Shown one piece after another: positions 15,841 to 25,385 of a DNA stretch of 64,000 nucleotides. Source of the DNA: Verrucomicrobiia bacterium (GTDB taxonomy: Bacteria > Verrucomicrobiota > Verrucomicrobiia > Limisphaerales > UBA1100); contig JAAZZB010000031.1 of the NCBI GenBank assembly GCA_014239365.1, positions 44,587 to 108,586 of the forward strand, given 5' to 3'. A program made the translations under genes and the position numbers. The notes beneath the pieces are model-generated. The model was not told the DNA's origin and searched no databases. It saw only the letters and a list, made by a program, of their open reading frames with translations. How positions within the stretch are numbered: position 1 is the stretch's first letter; each line of letters opens with the position of its first letter.

Positions 15841-17380
15841 CTTGTGATTCTTTTTGCACCGGCGCCAATTTCATCGGCAGCACCTCGGCCATTACCAACA
15901 CTTGCAGCAGTCCCGCCACGCTGATGGCGGTGAGCATCACCGTCCACGTTTTTAGCATCTCCTTTTCCGTGAACCCGCTCAGCCGTTGCACCACCCAAAA
16001 GCCGCTGTCATTCATCCAAGACAAAATGATCGAACCAAAGCCAATCGCGAGGTAAATATAAAGCGGATGATACGGCAGCGTCGACCCATCCCCGATGACC
16101 GCGCTCATCAAACCCACCCCGGTAATCATCGCCACCGTGGCCGAGCCTTGAGCAATCCGAACCACCGCCGTCGCTCCCCACGCCAGCAGGATGAGTGAAA
16201 TATTGTAAGTGTTCGCGAGCGCCTCAATCGTCTCGCCCACGCCGGCCATCCGGATCATCCCGCCAAATGCGCCGCCCGCGCCGGTGATCAAAATAATCAC
16301 GCCAGCCGTTTGCAACGGACTCTCCAGCACCTTGCTCAAGGCGCTCATCAGGCCCCCATCCATCGGCCGTTTCTCGCGGATGGTTTGAAGCGCCAACGTG
16401 TAAATCGCAACCAACGCCGCCAACAACATCGCGATATTGGCCGAACCAAAAAATTCAAGATACCGAAACCAAGCCGCGCCACTCACTGAATCTTTGGCCA
16501 CCAAATTCAAAATCGACACCAACGAAATCAAAATCACCGGCAAGGCGACGGGCAACGCGGACAGAAAAAGATTGGGCAATTCCGAATCTTTTTTGTCCAC
16601 GATCGTTTTGAGTTCACTTGTCGAAGCTCCGGGCACATCACGCATTGGAAGGTTGAATTTTTTGTCAAATCGTCTGGCCAAAAACAGCACCAACCACGCC
16701 GGCAACAAACTGGCAGCCAAGCCCGCCATAATTGCGATGCCCAAATCCAGCTTGAGACCCTCGGCAATCATCAACGGGCCCGGAGTCGGCGGCACCATCG
16801 AATGCGTGATCGCGCCCGCGCCCGCCATCGCCATCACGAACAGCGTATAACTTTTCCCCGTGCGCAAACTCAAGGCGCGCGCCAAGGGTATCAGCAGGAA
16901 AAAAACCGTATCGAAAAAAACAGGAATCGATAATAAAAACCCGCTGCATAAAAGCACAAGCCCCGCCCGTTTTTCACCGAAGACACTCAATAGCCAGCGC
17001 ACCACCCGATCCGCCGCGCCGCTGCCGAGCATACACACGCCAATGATCGCCGCCAGCGCGACTACGAAACCGATCCCGGCCGCCGTGTTGCCAAAGGCAA
17101 GCAACGACCAATTCACCGCCAGCAACATATCATTCGCTGTGTCTGCAGGTGTATCGTTCAACGCCACCCGGCTATTGAACAAGCCGACATTTTCCGTGGT
17201 CATTCCCGGCAAATCGCCTGCCAGTAATCCGGTTAAGATTGCCGCAAAAATCAGCGCCAGAAACGGATGTAATTTCAGCTTGATGATGGAGGCAAAAATG
17301 AAGGCGACACTGATCGCCAGAATACCAAGCGGCCAATAGGAAACGTCAGCCGCGGCTTGAGCCAAAAGTGGATGAGGCAT
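15776..17380 (-). CDS. GntP-family permease (gluconate/organic-acid:H+ symporter type)
   Basis: 534 residues with about 12-14 hydrophobic segments in the inner membrane. Hallmarks of the GntP family include GFVVALAAIIGVCMLGSGAADR, the loop ITHSMVPPTPGPLMIAEGL and RIAQGSATVAMITGVGLMSAVI. The family imports gluconate, other sugar acids or related hydroxy-acids with protons. The substrate cannot be told from sequence, and no catabolic gene is adjacent. The last 65 bp overlap the 3' end of the DUF4230-like gene. Confidence 0.85.
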   Translation of the reverse strand: MPHPLLAQAAADVSYWPLGILAISVAFIFASIIKLKLHPFLALIFAAILTGLLAGDLPGMTTENVGLFNSRVALNDTPADTANDMLLAVNWSLLAFGNTAAGIGFVVALAAIIGVCMLGSGAADRVVRWLLSVFGEKRAGLVLLCSGFLLSIPVFFDTVFFLLIPLARALSLRTGKSYTLFVMAMAGAGAITHSMVPPTPGPLMIAEGLKLDLGIAIMAGLAASLLPAWLVLFLARRFDKKFNLPMRDVPGASTSELKTIVDKKDSELPNLFLSALPVALPVILISLVSILNLVAKDSVSGAAWFRYLEFFGSANIAMLLAALVAIYTLALQTIREKRPMDGGLMSALSKVLESPLQTAGVIILITGAGGAFGGMIRMAGVGETIEALANTYNISLILLAWGATAVVRIAQGSATVAMITGVGLMSAVIGDGSTLPYHPLYIYLAIGFGSIILSWMNDSGFWVVQRLSGFTEKEMLKTWTVMLTAISVAGLLQVLVMAEVLPMKLAPVQKESQVSLVPALDSAALDGQPLHRRR

Positions 17381-17462
17381 AATGGTTTAAAGATTAACGT
17401 ATGCGGGAAGTCCCGCAAAAAACTTCGTCGAGGTCAAGCTGTGGATGGAAAAAATTTCGCCG

Positions 17463-18893
17463 CTACAGGGAGCGCACGAGGTCGGGGAATTGGCAATCTT
17501 CGCAGGTGGCGGGGGCGTGGTCGCAGTAGTCGCGGGTGATTTGGATGAGGCCTTGCTGGGCGGCGGCGGTGGCAAGGCGGCGGGGGGTGCCAAAGAGGCG
17601 TTGGCGGGCGAGCTTGAGGATGGCGTTATCCTGCGCGGGTGACCAATCGGCGTAGCGGGCATTGATGCGGGATTGCATTCGATTATTTTTGCCAGCGCCG
17701 GCTCGCGCATGGAACCACGGGAGGATGACGTTGATGGCGAGATCGGTCACGCGCGTGGGGCCGAGCAGTGAGCATGGTTTGGGCTGGCGCGGGCTGCGGA
17801 ATGTCCAGTGGTGTTTCCAAAAATTTTCCGGCTGCACGGCGAGGGTTTCGTTGAGGGTGGGTACGAGTTTGGTTTTCGGGCAATCAATGTGCAGCCATTG
17901 CTCGAGGCGGGCGGGAAGGTCATCGCGCGCCAGCCAATGGGCGAGCAGGGCAAGGCGGCGGATGGGGTGATTGGCCGGACGCAATCCCGCGAAGCGCCAC
18001 ACGGTTTTTGGCAAAATGAATTCCTCGAGCGCATCGCGTTCGCGCCACCAAATATCCCACAGCGCGCGGAGGTGTTTGCGGGCGGCGGGCGTTTGCGCGG
18101 GCAAATCGTCAGCCAACAAACCGGCCACGCCGAGCAAGCGCGCCTGCCAAGCGGAGGCATCGGCCGCGCCAATTTCACGCATCGCGGGCAATCGTTCGGC
18201 AAGGTTTTGCATCGGCCACGTGTTGTGTTTGTAACCGAGCGCGCGGAAGAGCCCGTGCCACAGGGCGCTTTCCCAACCGTGCCGGCGCGCGTGCCGGGCG
18301 AGGGCGTCGGCCTTATTTTGCAAACGCACTGCGGCGGCTTCGCGGAGCAGGGCGTCTTGTTTTTCAGCGGACAACTCGGCCAATGGAGCGCGGCATTTTC
18401 CTGCAAACTGAATGGGCAACCACGGCTCGGCGGCCTGCCAATCGGCGAGCGCGGCGAGTGGCGCGTCGGTGTGCGGTTGCAGGCGCAGCGTGGGCAGAGC
18501 GGTCTTGGCGGGGCCATTCCAAATGACGTGGAGGATGACGCCTTCAAAGGCGGGGTTGGCGTGATGTCCGTGCGCGCGCCAATCGGCGGCGGTGGGATCC
18601 ACCTCCACATCCCCGCTGGCGGGAAAGTCATCGCCCACTTGAATGACGGCGCGCTGGAAATCCGGCCCGGCTTCGTGGTTCCAAAAACCCGGATGCAGCA
18701 CCTGCACGGTGCGGCCGTCGGTGGTTTGCAGTGCCTCGCGCCGGAGGCGTTGGTGCTGCCAAATAGACTGCATCAGCCGCTCGGGCGGCGTGTCTCCGGC
18801 GGTCTCGCGCACTTGCGCCGCCACCGATTGGGCGCGCCATTGTGAATAAAAGCTGCCTGTCATTCTATCGGCTTGCCGTTGCACGAGACTCAT
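17463..18893 (-). CDS. DUF2851 family protein
   Basis: 476 residues from ATG 18893; an alternative ATG at 18863 would remove ten residues. The protein matches the DUF2851 family: ERLMQSIWQHQRL, VQVLHPGFWNHEAGPDFQRAVI, GDVEVDPTAADWRAHGHH, and a C-terminal segment with NARYADWSPAQDNAILKLARQRLFG and CEDCQFPDL. The conserved GDVE-H pattern hints at a nuclease-like metal site, but function is unknown. The Cys-rich C-terminus (CDHAPATCEDC) may bind metal. It is divergent from the HtrA gene with 60 bp between, so the two probably share a control region. Confidence 0.82.
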   Translation of the reverse strand: MSLVQRQADRMTGSFYSQWRAQSVAAQVRETAGDTPPERLMQSIWQHQRLRREALQTTDGRTVQVLHPGFWNHEAGPDFQRAVIQVGDDFPASGDVEVDPTAADWRAHGHHANPAFEGVILHVIWNGPAKTALPTLRLQPHTDAPLAALADWQAAEPWLPIQFAGKCRAPLAELSAEKQDALLREAAAVRLQNKADALARHARRHGWESALWHGLFRALGYKHNTWPMQNLAERLPAMREIGAADASAWQARLLGVAGLLADDLPAQTPAARKHLRALWDIWWRERDALEEFILPKTVWRFAGLRPANHPIRRLALLAHWLARDDLPARLEQWLHIDCPKTKLVPTLNETLAVQPENFWKHHWTFRSPRQPKPCSLLGPTRVTDLAINVILPWFHARAGAGKNNRMQSRINARYADWSPAQDNAILKLARQRLFGTPRRLATAAAQQGLIQITRDYCDHAPATCEDCQFPDLVRSL

Positions 18894-18953
18894 TTTTCTG
18901 CCAGATTGGCGTTGGACACTGCGCGCGCTGGGGTTGAATAAAAAACTAGTCTC

Positions 18954-20306
18954 TTGAAAAAAACCGTCAATATTATATTTGCACTGTTCGCGCTGACAAT
19001 GCACGCCACAGCGGCGGACGGCCCAAGGCGCGATGCGGTGGTGCGCGCGACGGAGAAGGTGATGCCCGCAGTGGTGAATATCCGCACCGAAACGGTGATG
19101 GAAATCCGCGATCCCTTTGCGGAATTGTTCCGTGATTATTGGAATCCGTTCCACTCACAACCGCGCCGCGACGTACGCCAAAGCCTCGGCTCGGGCGTGA
19201 TCATTGATCCCGAAGGCTATTTGCTGACCAACGATCACGTGGTACGCCGCGCCACGCGCATCCAAGTGCGGCTCAGCGACGGACGCGAGCTGGAGGCCGA
19301 ACGCGTGGCATACAATCAGCGCGCGGATTTGGCGTTGCTCAAACTCAAAGCCAAGCCCGGCACGCAATTCAAAGCTGTCACCTTCGCGCGCGATGACGAT
19401 TTGTTGCTGGGCGAAACCGTGCTCGCACTCGGCAATCCCTTCGGGCTCGGCGGCTCGGTCAGCCGCGGCATTCTCAGCAGCAAAGCCCGGCGCGCGCCCG
19501 AAGCCAACGCCGCGCTCGATGTGGCCAACTGGCTGCAAACCGATGCGGCCATCAACCCCGGTAACAGCGGCGGTCCACTGATCAATCTCGATGGCGAGCT
19601 CATCGGCATCAACGTGGCCATCCATCGGCAAGGACAGGGCCTCGGATTTTCTATTCCCATCAAGCGCGTGAACGCGGCGCTCGGCGACTTTTTCACGCCG
19701 GAATATTTGCGCGGCCTCTGGCTGGGCGCGCGCGTGCGGTTGGATGGCGATCGCTTGCGACTGGCGACCGTAGAGCCGGGGAGCCCCGCCGCTACCGCCG
19801 GGCTTTCGGTCGGCGATACGGTGCTGGAAGTCAACGGCAAGGCGGTGGCTGGTTTTGTGGACTGGGCCAAAGCCATCACCGCGGGCGGGGCGGCCCAAAA
19901 AACAAAAGCAGAGATTCGCATCTTTCGCGGCGGACGCGCACACCCGGTGACAGTCACGATGCAGCCGGAGGAAACGGTGTTTAACGCCAAGCTCATCAAG
20001 CAACGCCTCGGCCTCACAGTGCGGCCACTCACGCGCGCGGTGGCGGAGCAATCGGGGCTTTCGTTTTTTGGCGGATACGTCATCACCGCAGTGGAGGCCG
20101 ATGGCCCGGGGGCGATTGCGAAGCTGGAAAACGGCGGGGTCATCCGCGAGGTCAACGGGCTTACGCCGCCCAACGTGGTGGCCTTCGCGCGGATGGTGCG
20201 CGGATTGAAACGCGGCGAAGCCGTGCGACTGGGAGTCGTTTGGGAAATACGCCGCGGAGCATTCCTCCAACGGCGCAGCGGCGAAGCAACTTTGAAGGCA
20301 CGATAG
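18954..20306 (+). CDS. HtrA/DegP-type serine protease with two PDZ domains
   Basis: 450 residues starting at TTG 18954, chosen because it gives a proper signal peptide (KKTVNIIFALFALTMHATAA). Trypsin-like domain with His95 (TNDHV), Asp125 (RADLALL) and Ser205 (GNSGGPL). A first PDZ spans about 245-330 (PGSPAATAGLSVGDTVLEVNG) and a second, more divergent one is near 350-445. It acts in the periplasm as a protease or chaperone. The stop is directly followed by the ATG of an ABC ATPase, so it heads the five-gene operon that carries the Gld-like ABC system. HtrA-type proteases often clear damaged envelope proteins; a role tied to this ABC system is inferred from the operon alone. Confidence 0.9.
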   Translation: MKKTVNIIFALFALTMHATAADGPRRDAVVRATEKVMPAVVNIRTETVMEIRDPFAELFRDYWNPFHSQPRRDVRQSLGSGVIIDPEGYLLTNDHVVRRATRIQVRLSDGRELEAERVAYNQRADLALLKLKAKPGTQFKAVTFARDDDLLLGETVLALGNPFGLGGSVSRGILSSKARRAPEANAALDVANWLQTDAAINPGNSGGPLINLDGELIGINVAIHRQGQGLGFSIPIKRVNAALGDFFTPEYLRGLWLGARVRLDGDRLRLATVEPGSPAATAGLSVGDTVLEVNGKAVAGFVDWAKAITAGGAAQKTKAEIRIFRGGRAHPVTVTMQPEETVFNAKLIKQRLGLTVRPLTRAVAEQSGLSFFGGYVITAVEADGPGAIAKLENGGVIREVNGLTPPNVVAFARMVRGLKRGEAVRLGVVWEIRRGAFLQRRSGEATLKAR

Positions 20307-21284
20307 ATGGCGGACGACACTCACGACATCCCCGCGCCCAAGCCAATGATTGAGGTGGAAAACCTCACCAAACTTTATGGCAGCCGTCCGGCGATTCGCG
20401 ATATTTCTTTTACTGTAGGACGCGGTGAGATTGTCGGTTTCCTGGGCCCCAACGGCGCGGGCAAAAGCACGACCATGCGTATCCTCGCCGGATTTCTAGC
20501 CGCCACCGAAGGCACCGTGCGCATTGCCGGTCACGACGTGGCGGGTGCCTCGCGGGAAGTGCGCCGGCGCGTGGGGTTTATGCCGGAAAATAATCCGCTG
20601 CATTCGGATATGCGCGTGCGGGAATATCTGAAATTTCGCGCGCGGCTCAAAGGACTGGGGCGGCAAGCCAGCCGCGATCGCGTGGATACGGTGATCGAAC
20701 AATTTGACCTCACCGATGCCGCGCGGCAAATGATTGGCGAACTTTCCAAAGGCTACCGCCAACGCGTGGGTTTGGCCGATGCACTGGTGCACGAGCCGGC
20801 GGTGATTATTCTCGATGAACCCACCATCGGACTCGATCCGCATCAAGTGCGCACCGTGCGGCAATGTATTAAACAGCTCGCAGAAAATCATACGGTTTTG
20901 ATTTCATCGCACATTTTGCCGGAGGTGGAGGTGACGTGTTCGAAGCTAATGATTTTCCACGAAGGGCGCGTTGTAGCGGCGGACACGCCGGCTAATTTGG
21001 AGATGAAACTCGGCGGCCAACAACGCATCACCGTGGAACTGGAAGCGGAGCCGGACGTTTTGGAAACGGCGTGGGAGGAAATGGCCGAGGTCGAACATCA
21101 CCGCATCACACCGGCGGAGGGACGCTTTCAGCGCTGTCGCATCACGCCGCGCGATGGGATGGATTTGCGTCCGGAAATTTCCGCGCTTGCGCGCACGCGT
21201 GGCTGGCCGTTGCGTGAACTAACGCGTGACCGGCACACGTTGGAGGATATTTTTGTGCACATCACGCGAAAGGACGAAGACTAA
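20307..21284 (+). CDS. ABC transporter ATP-binding protein, GldA-like
   Basis: 325 residues with Walker A GPNGAGKST, an LSKGYRQRVGLADAL signature and Walker B VIILDEPTIGLD, followed by the switch histidine in ISSHIL. The C-terminal ~80 residues form the extension typical of ABC-2 drug/gliding-type ATPases (CcmA/GldA). It starts on the base after the protease stop and ends with a TAATG overlap to the permease. It supplies ATP hydrolysis for the next two gene products at the inner membrane. In Bacteroidota the GldAFG set is needed for gliding, but in other phyla such sets serve unknown export roles, so motility should not be assumed. Confidence 0.9.
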   Translation: MADDTHDIPAPKPMIEVENLTKLYGSRPAIRDISFTVGRGEIVGFLGPNGAGKSTTMRILAGFLAATEGTVRIAGHDVAGASREVRRRVGFMPENNPLHSDMRVREYLKFRARLKGLGRQASRDRVDTVIEQFDLTDAARQMIGELSKGYRQRVGLADALVHEPAVIILDEPTIGLDPHQVRTVRQCIKQLAENHTVLISSHILPEVEVTCSKLMIFHEGRVVAADTPANLEMKLGGQQRITVELEAEPDVLETAWEEMAEVEHHRITPAEGRFQRCRITPRDGMDLRPEISALARTRGWPLRELTRDRHTLEDIFVHITRKDED

Positions 21285-22036
21285 TGGGCACGTTCATCAC
21301 TTTAACACGGCGCGAGTTGGCCGGACATTTTTTGTCGTTCCGCGGCTATGTGATTTTGGCAGGCGTGCAGTTTCTGCTGGGGCTGAGTCTGCTGCTCATT
21401 GTAGACGCGCTCAACAACAAGCCCTTTGATTTGCCCATCACGGAAAAATTCCCAAGCACGGGTTTGTTTTGGTTGGTGCTGCTGTTGGTTACGCCGGTGA
21501 TTACAATGCGCACTTTCGCACGCGAAAAATCCACCGGCACATTTGAGACGCTGATGACGGCGCCGGTGAGCGATCTGCAGGTGGTGCTTGCGAAATTCAG
21601 CGGGGCGTTTGGGTTTTATTTGCTGACGTTTCTGCCGATGATGGCGTTTCCCTTTATTCTCAAGCACTACGCAGCGGTGTTTCCGGAGGTGGACACCGGG
21701 CCGGTGGCGAGCACCTTTCTCGGCATCGCGCTGATTGGTTCGTTTTTTATGGCGCTCGGCTGCTTTGCCTCAAGCCTCACGCGCAGCCAAATCGTCGCTG
21801 CGATGGCGAGCTTCACGCTGGGCACGGGGATTTTTATGGTGGGTTTGCTGGGGGAAATCAGTCCGCCCACGGACACGCCGCTGTACGCCGCGTTGCGATA
21901 TATTTCGGTGCTGGAACATATGAAGGATTTTTCGTCGGGCATCATTGATTCGCGGCACGTGATTTTTTATCTGAGCCTCACGGCGGTGTTTTTGTTTCTC
22001 ACCTGCCAAACCATCGGCAGCCGACGCTGGAAATAA
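21284..22036 (+). CDS. ABC-2 type permease, GldF-like
   Basis: 250 residues with six hydrophobic segments, matching the short ABC-2 permeases: an N-terminal LTRRELAGHFLSFRGYVILAG, then FWLVLLLVTPVITMRTFAREKSTGTFETLMTAPVSD, the diagnostic ABC-2 motif. It overlaps the ATPase stop by one base and directly abuts the GldG-like gene. It should form the membrane channel together with the downstream auxiliary protein. Confidence 0.88.
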   Translation: MGTFITLTRRELAGHFLSFRGYVILAGVQFLLGLSLLLIVDALNNKPFDLPITEKFPSTGLFWLVLLLVTPVITMRTFAREKSTGTFETLMTAPVSDLQVVLAKFSGAFGFYLLTFLPMMAFPFILKHYAAVFPEVDTGPVASTFLGIALIGSFFMALGCFASSLTRSQIVAAMASFTLGTGIFMVGLLGEISPPTDTPLYAALRYISVLEHMKDFSSGIIDSRHVIFYLSLTAVFLFLTCQTIGSRRWK

Positions 22037-23512
22037 ATGAGTACACCCGGAAATGAAAGTTACTCGACCGGTCGCCGTTGGGGCGGTTGGGTGAACTGCG
22101 CGCTGGCGGTGCTCTCGGTGTTGGCGCTGGCGGCGATGGCGAATTACCTGTCGTACCGACATTATACACGGGCGTCGGTCTCGGAAAATATCGACCTCGA
22201 GTTTTCCTCGCGCACGAAGCTGATGCTGCGGCAGTTGGACAACGAGGTGATGGTGACGGTGTTTTATGATGAGGAAGAATCCACGCGAGTGATGGTGCTG
22301 GAGTTGTTGAAAAAATATCAGCACGCCAATCCGCTGGTGCGCTTCACCGCAGTAAATCCCCTGCGCGAACCGGCCAAAGCGCGGGAAGTCATCCGCCGTT
22401 GTCGGCTGCCGGAGCAGGCGCGCAACCTCATTATTTTCGAGGCCAACCAGCGGATGCAAATTATCACGCACGGTCAGCTTACCAAAATGGACGCCGCCGG
22501 CCGCACGGCACAAGGCGAGCTGGTGTTCAAGCGCACGGCGTTTCTTGGTGAGCTGCATTTCACTTCCGCCATCAACGCGGTTTCCAATCCGGTGGCGCCG
22601 CAGGTTTATTTTCTCACCGGCCACGGCGAGCACAGCCCTACCAATACGGGCAGCGCCGGCTACACCAAATGCCTGCGGCTATTGACCGATCTCGGTGCGG
22701 TAGCCGCGCCGCTCCAACTCAACCGCGGCACAAGCATTCCCGCCGATTGCCGCTTGCTGGTGCTGGCCGGGCCGCGCACGGAAATCGACCCCACGGAACG
22801 CGCCAAGCTGGAGCAGTTTTTGCAAAATGGCGGGCGGATGTTGGTGCTGCTAAATCGGGATTCCCGCGCGGGTCTCGAGTTCCTGCTCGAGCGTTGGGCG
22901 GTGACGGCGCACAACGATGTGATTCTCGATCCCGAAAATACTTTGGGCGATGGCACGCTGCGGGTGCAGCAATTTATGCCGCATCCATCCGTGCGCGCGC
23001 TACAAAAAGGCGAGCTTTCGGTTCGGCTACTGATGCCGCGCGGCGTGGAGGCAAACACCGAAAGCGCGCTGGCCGCCGAAGGCACGCAGGCCACGACGTT
23101 GATGGTCACCGGCGCCACGGCCACCGCGCGGGAAACCAGCGTCCAAGGCCCGGCGGACGTGACGCGCACGGGCTCGCTGTCCGTCGCTGTGGCGGTGGAG
23201 AAAGGCGCCATCCCGGGAGTGCAGGCCGAGAACGCCGCACGGGTCACGCGGATGGTGGTGGTGGGCGACTCCGCGTTCCTGCGCAATGACCGAATTGATA
23301 CGGACGCCAACCGCGAGTTTGCGTGGCACTCCATCAACTGGCTGCTCAACCGCGCCGCGCTGCTCAAAGGCATCGGCCCCAAACCCATTCACGAATATCG
23401 ATTTGAATATACCCAACCGCAAAAGCACCGGATGTTTGCGCTGCTGCTCGTCATCCTGCCAGCCGGCACGCTGTTGCTCGGCGCGATGGTGTGGCTGCGA
23501 CGGCGTGCCTAA
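22037..23512 (+). CDS. GldG-family ABC auxiliary protein
   Basis: 491 residues. A transmembrane helix near the N-terminus (LAVLSVLALAAMANYLSYRHY) is followed by a large periplasmic domain of the ABC-type uncharacterised auxiliary family (YFLTGHGEHSPTN, LLVLAGPRTEIDPTERAKLEQFLQNGGRMLVLL), and a second transmembrane helix is at the C-terminus before an Arg-rich end (MFALLLVILPAGTLLLGAMVWLRRR). Function of GldG is not solved; it is always coupled to GldA/GldF-type proteins. Directly abuts the permease gene and is followed 8 bp later by the DUF4340 gene. Confidence 0.85.
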   Translation: MSTPGNESYSTGRRWGGWVNCALAVLSVLALAAMANYLSYRHYTRASVSENIDLEFSSRTKLMLRQLDNEVMVTVFYDEEESTRVMVLELLKKYQHANPLVRFTAVNPLREPAKAREVIRRCRLPEQARNLIIFEANQRMQIITHGQLTKMDAAGRTAQGELVFKRTAFLGELHFTSAINAVSNPVAPQVYFLTGHGEHSPTNTGSAGYTKCLRLLTDLGAVAAPLQLNRGTSIPADCRLLVLAGPRTEIDPTERAKLEQFLQNGGRMLVLLNRDSRAGLEFLLERWAVTAHNDVILDPENTLGDGTLRVQQFMPHPSVRALQKGELSVRLLMPRGVEANTESALAAEGTQATTLMVTGATATARETSVQGPADVTRTGSLSVAVAVEKGAIPGVQAENAARVTRMVVVGDSAFLRNDRIDTDANREFAWHSINWLLNRAALLKGIGPKPIHEYRFEYTQPQKHRMFALLLVILPAGTLLLGAMVWLRRRA

Positions 23513-23520
23513 ATAAACGG

Positions 23521-25323
23521 ATGATTACGAAACAAACAATTTGGCTGCTCGGCGCGGTAGCGGTGGTGTTCGGCTACATTTGGGCTTTCGAGCACGAACC
23601 CACGCCGGAGCCTTCCGAGGTGCCGACATTGTGGGCAGCGTTCAAGCCCGCCGATATTCGCGCGGTGCGCATCACTTACGGCACCAACACATTCCGCCTC
23701 CAACACGATGCCGGCCAATGGCGGTTCACCGAGCCGATGCCTTATCCTGCACAGGCCGAGCCGGTGATGGCGCTGCTGCATTCCTGCGTGAACCTGACCG
23801 CCACCGATTACTTGAAGCCGGGCGAAGTGAGCCACCTATCCGATTTCGAATTGGCCCCGCCCAAAGTCATCCTGCACCTGGAGCGCGATGACGGCAAACC
23901 TCTGGAGCTACGGCTCGGCAGCGAAGTGTTGCTGAGCCATTCCTTGTACGCACAAACTTCGGGCAACGAAGGGGTATTTGTTTTGCCCAAACAATTCCTG
24001 AGCAATTTCCCCGCGGGCAATCACGTGTGGCGCGATCGCCGCGTGTTTCACCTTGGCCAACGCGAGGCAACGGTGGACACCGTAATGATGCGCAATGGGC
24101 CGCTGCGGATGACGCTCAATCGTCCGGCCACCAATCAAGTTTGGAGCGTCACCCAGCCCGAACCGGTGAAGCGCGGCAACAGCCAATACATCCAGCAGTT
24201 GATCACGCGCTTGTGGCATTGGGAGGTACAACATTTTGTTCCGGATCAACACGCCGCCCAGCTCGAGGCATTCGGCCTGCGCCCGCCCGCAGCGGAACTG
24301 GAACTGCGGCAGGGCACCAACCGTCTGGCGTGGGTGCAGTTTGGCCACAGCCCCACCAATCAACCGGGGCTGGTTTATGCGCGGCTGATGAATCAATCCA
24401 ACGTGGTCATCGTCGCACGCGCCGAACTGGAGCCTTTGCGCGCCAAGGACTGGGCGTTTTGCGACCGCCACCTCGCCACCCGCTTTGTGCCCAGCGACCT
24501 CGCCCGCATTGAGGTCATGGCCAACGAACCCTTTGCCCTCGCGCAAAACACCAACGGCGTGTGGAGCCTCACCGCGCCCGCGCCACTGCCGGCGGATCAG
24601 GAACTGGTGTTTGAATTACTCAAAAATCTCAGCCAACTTCAGGCCATGGATCGCGCGGCGGAAGTGGTCGCCAACTTCGGCGAATACGGCCTTGCCCAGC
24701 CGAGCGCCCGTTTCACGCTGCACAATCGCGGCGGCACCAACACGGTGCGATCAAGCATTTCCTTTGGCGCGGCAGCGAAAAATTCGGATCAACTCTACGC
24801 ACGCCGCCACGATGAGGACACCGCCTACACCGTGGCCCGCGCCGATCGCCAGCGGTTGCCTTCGTGGCCGTATCAATTGCGCGACCGCCAACTGTGGCAA
24901 TTCACCGGCAAGGATGTGGCAAAGCTTACCGTGACCCTCGGCGACAAAGTCGCCACGCTGGAACGCAACAACGCCGGCCAATGGACGCAACCGGGGCGAC
25001 AACTTTCGGCAAAGGAAACCAGTGAAATCAATTTGGCACTGGATCAACTCGGGCAATTCCAAGCCCGCGACTGGACCGCGCGCGGCGATGACAAGCGCGG
25101 GGTGTACGGGATTCTCAAGGAGAAAAAATCGCTAACGCTGCAACTGCGGCGAGACGGAAAAACGATTGAACGCAAACTGGAATTCGGCCGACGCTCCACT
25201 CGCCGCAATCCTTTTGCGATGGCCACGGATCCATTGAAGCAGGAGCCGGTGGTGTTTGAATTTCCTCTGGAAATTTACGAGGACTCAGTGTTCGATCTAT
25301 TAAGGCTAACGCAAACGCGTTAG
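23521..25323 (+). CDS. DUF4340 domain protein of the Gld-like ABC operon
   Basis: 600 residues from ATG 23521; the track start at 23491 lies in the previous gene. N-terminal anchor TIWLLGAVAVVFGYIWAFEH followed by repeated beta-rich DUF4340 modules (VRITYGTNTFRLQHDAGQWRFTEP near residues 45-70, with related blocks near 335 and 465). DUF4340 is routinely found after GldG-like genes and is presumed to be a periplasmic partner of the ABC complex. The stop codon lies inside a hairpin and a 19-bp tandem repeat, at the point where this operon converges with the ATP synthase operon. Confidence 0.82.
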   Translation: MITKQTIWLLGAVAVVFGYIWAFEHEPTPEPSEVPTLWAAFKPADIRAVRITYGTNTFRLQHDAGQWRFTEPMPYPAQAEPVMALLHSCVNLTATDYLKPGEVSHLSDFELAPPKVILHLERDDGKPLELRLGSEVLLSHSLYAQTSGNEGVFVLPKQFLSNFPAGNHVWRDRRVFHLGQREATVDTVMMRNGPLRMTLNRPATNQVWSVTQPEPVKRGNSQYIQQLITRLWHWEVQHFVPDQHAAQLEAFGLRPPAAELELRQGTNRLAWVQFGHSPTNQPGLVYARLMNQSNVVIVARAELEPLRAKDWAFCDRHLATRFVPSDLARIEVMANEPFALAQNTNGVWSLTAPAPLPADQELVFELLKNLSQLQAMDRAAEVVANFGEYGLAQPSARFTLHNRGGTNTVRSSISFGAAAKNSDQLYARRHDEDTAYTVARADRQRLPSWPYQLRDRQLWQFTGKDVAKLTVTLGDKVATLERNNAGQWTQPGRQLSAKETSEINLALDQLGQFQARDWTARGDDKRGVYGILKEKKSLTLQLRRDGKTIERKLEFGRRSTRRNPFAMATDPLKQEPVVFEFPLEIYEDSVFDLLRLTQTR

Positions 25324-25324
25324 C
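25305..25324. terminator. hairpin at the DUF4340 stop codon
   Basis: GCTAACGC-AAAC-GCGTTAGC forms a perfect 8-bp stem that contains the TAG stop. With the tandem repeats that follow, whose units contain the self-complementary AACGCGTT, this region can form several alternative hairpins between two converging operons. No T-tract is present, so intrinsic termination is only possible, not shown. Confidence 0.4.
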
Positions 25325-25380
25325 GGTCACCCAACGCGTTAGCGGTCACCCAACGCGTTAGCGGTCACCCAACGCGTTAG
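25314..25380. repeat. 19-bp tandem repeat, 3.5 copies
   Basis: The unit AACGCGTTAGCGGTCACCC repeats perfectly at 25314, 25333 and 25352, with a partial fourth copy at 25371. Each unit contains AACGCGTT. The array occupies nearly the whole 62-bp gap between the convergent DUF4340 and atpC genes and overlaps the last codons of the former. Spacers are absent, so it is not a CRISPR array. Confidence 0.9.
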
Positions 25381-25385
25381 TCGCT

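Noticed and set aside
17808-18845. 345-residue plus-strand frame opposite the DUF2851 gene
   Set aside because: Shadow of a recognised family on the other strand.
19155-20324. 389-residue minus-strand frame opposite the HtrA gene
   Set aside because: Shadow; the plus strand carries an intact protease triad and PDZ motifs.
18954-25323. Gliding motility locus
   Set aside because: Only GldA/F/G-like genes are present; similar sets occur in non-gliding bacteria.
25314-25380. CRISPR-like array
   Set aside because: Units are contiguous 19-bp tandem copies with no spacers and no cas genes nearby.
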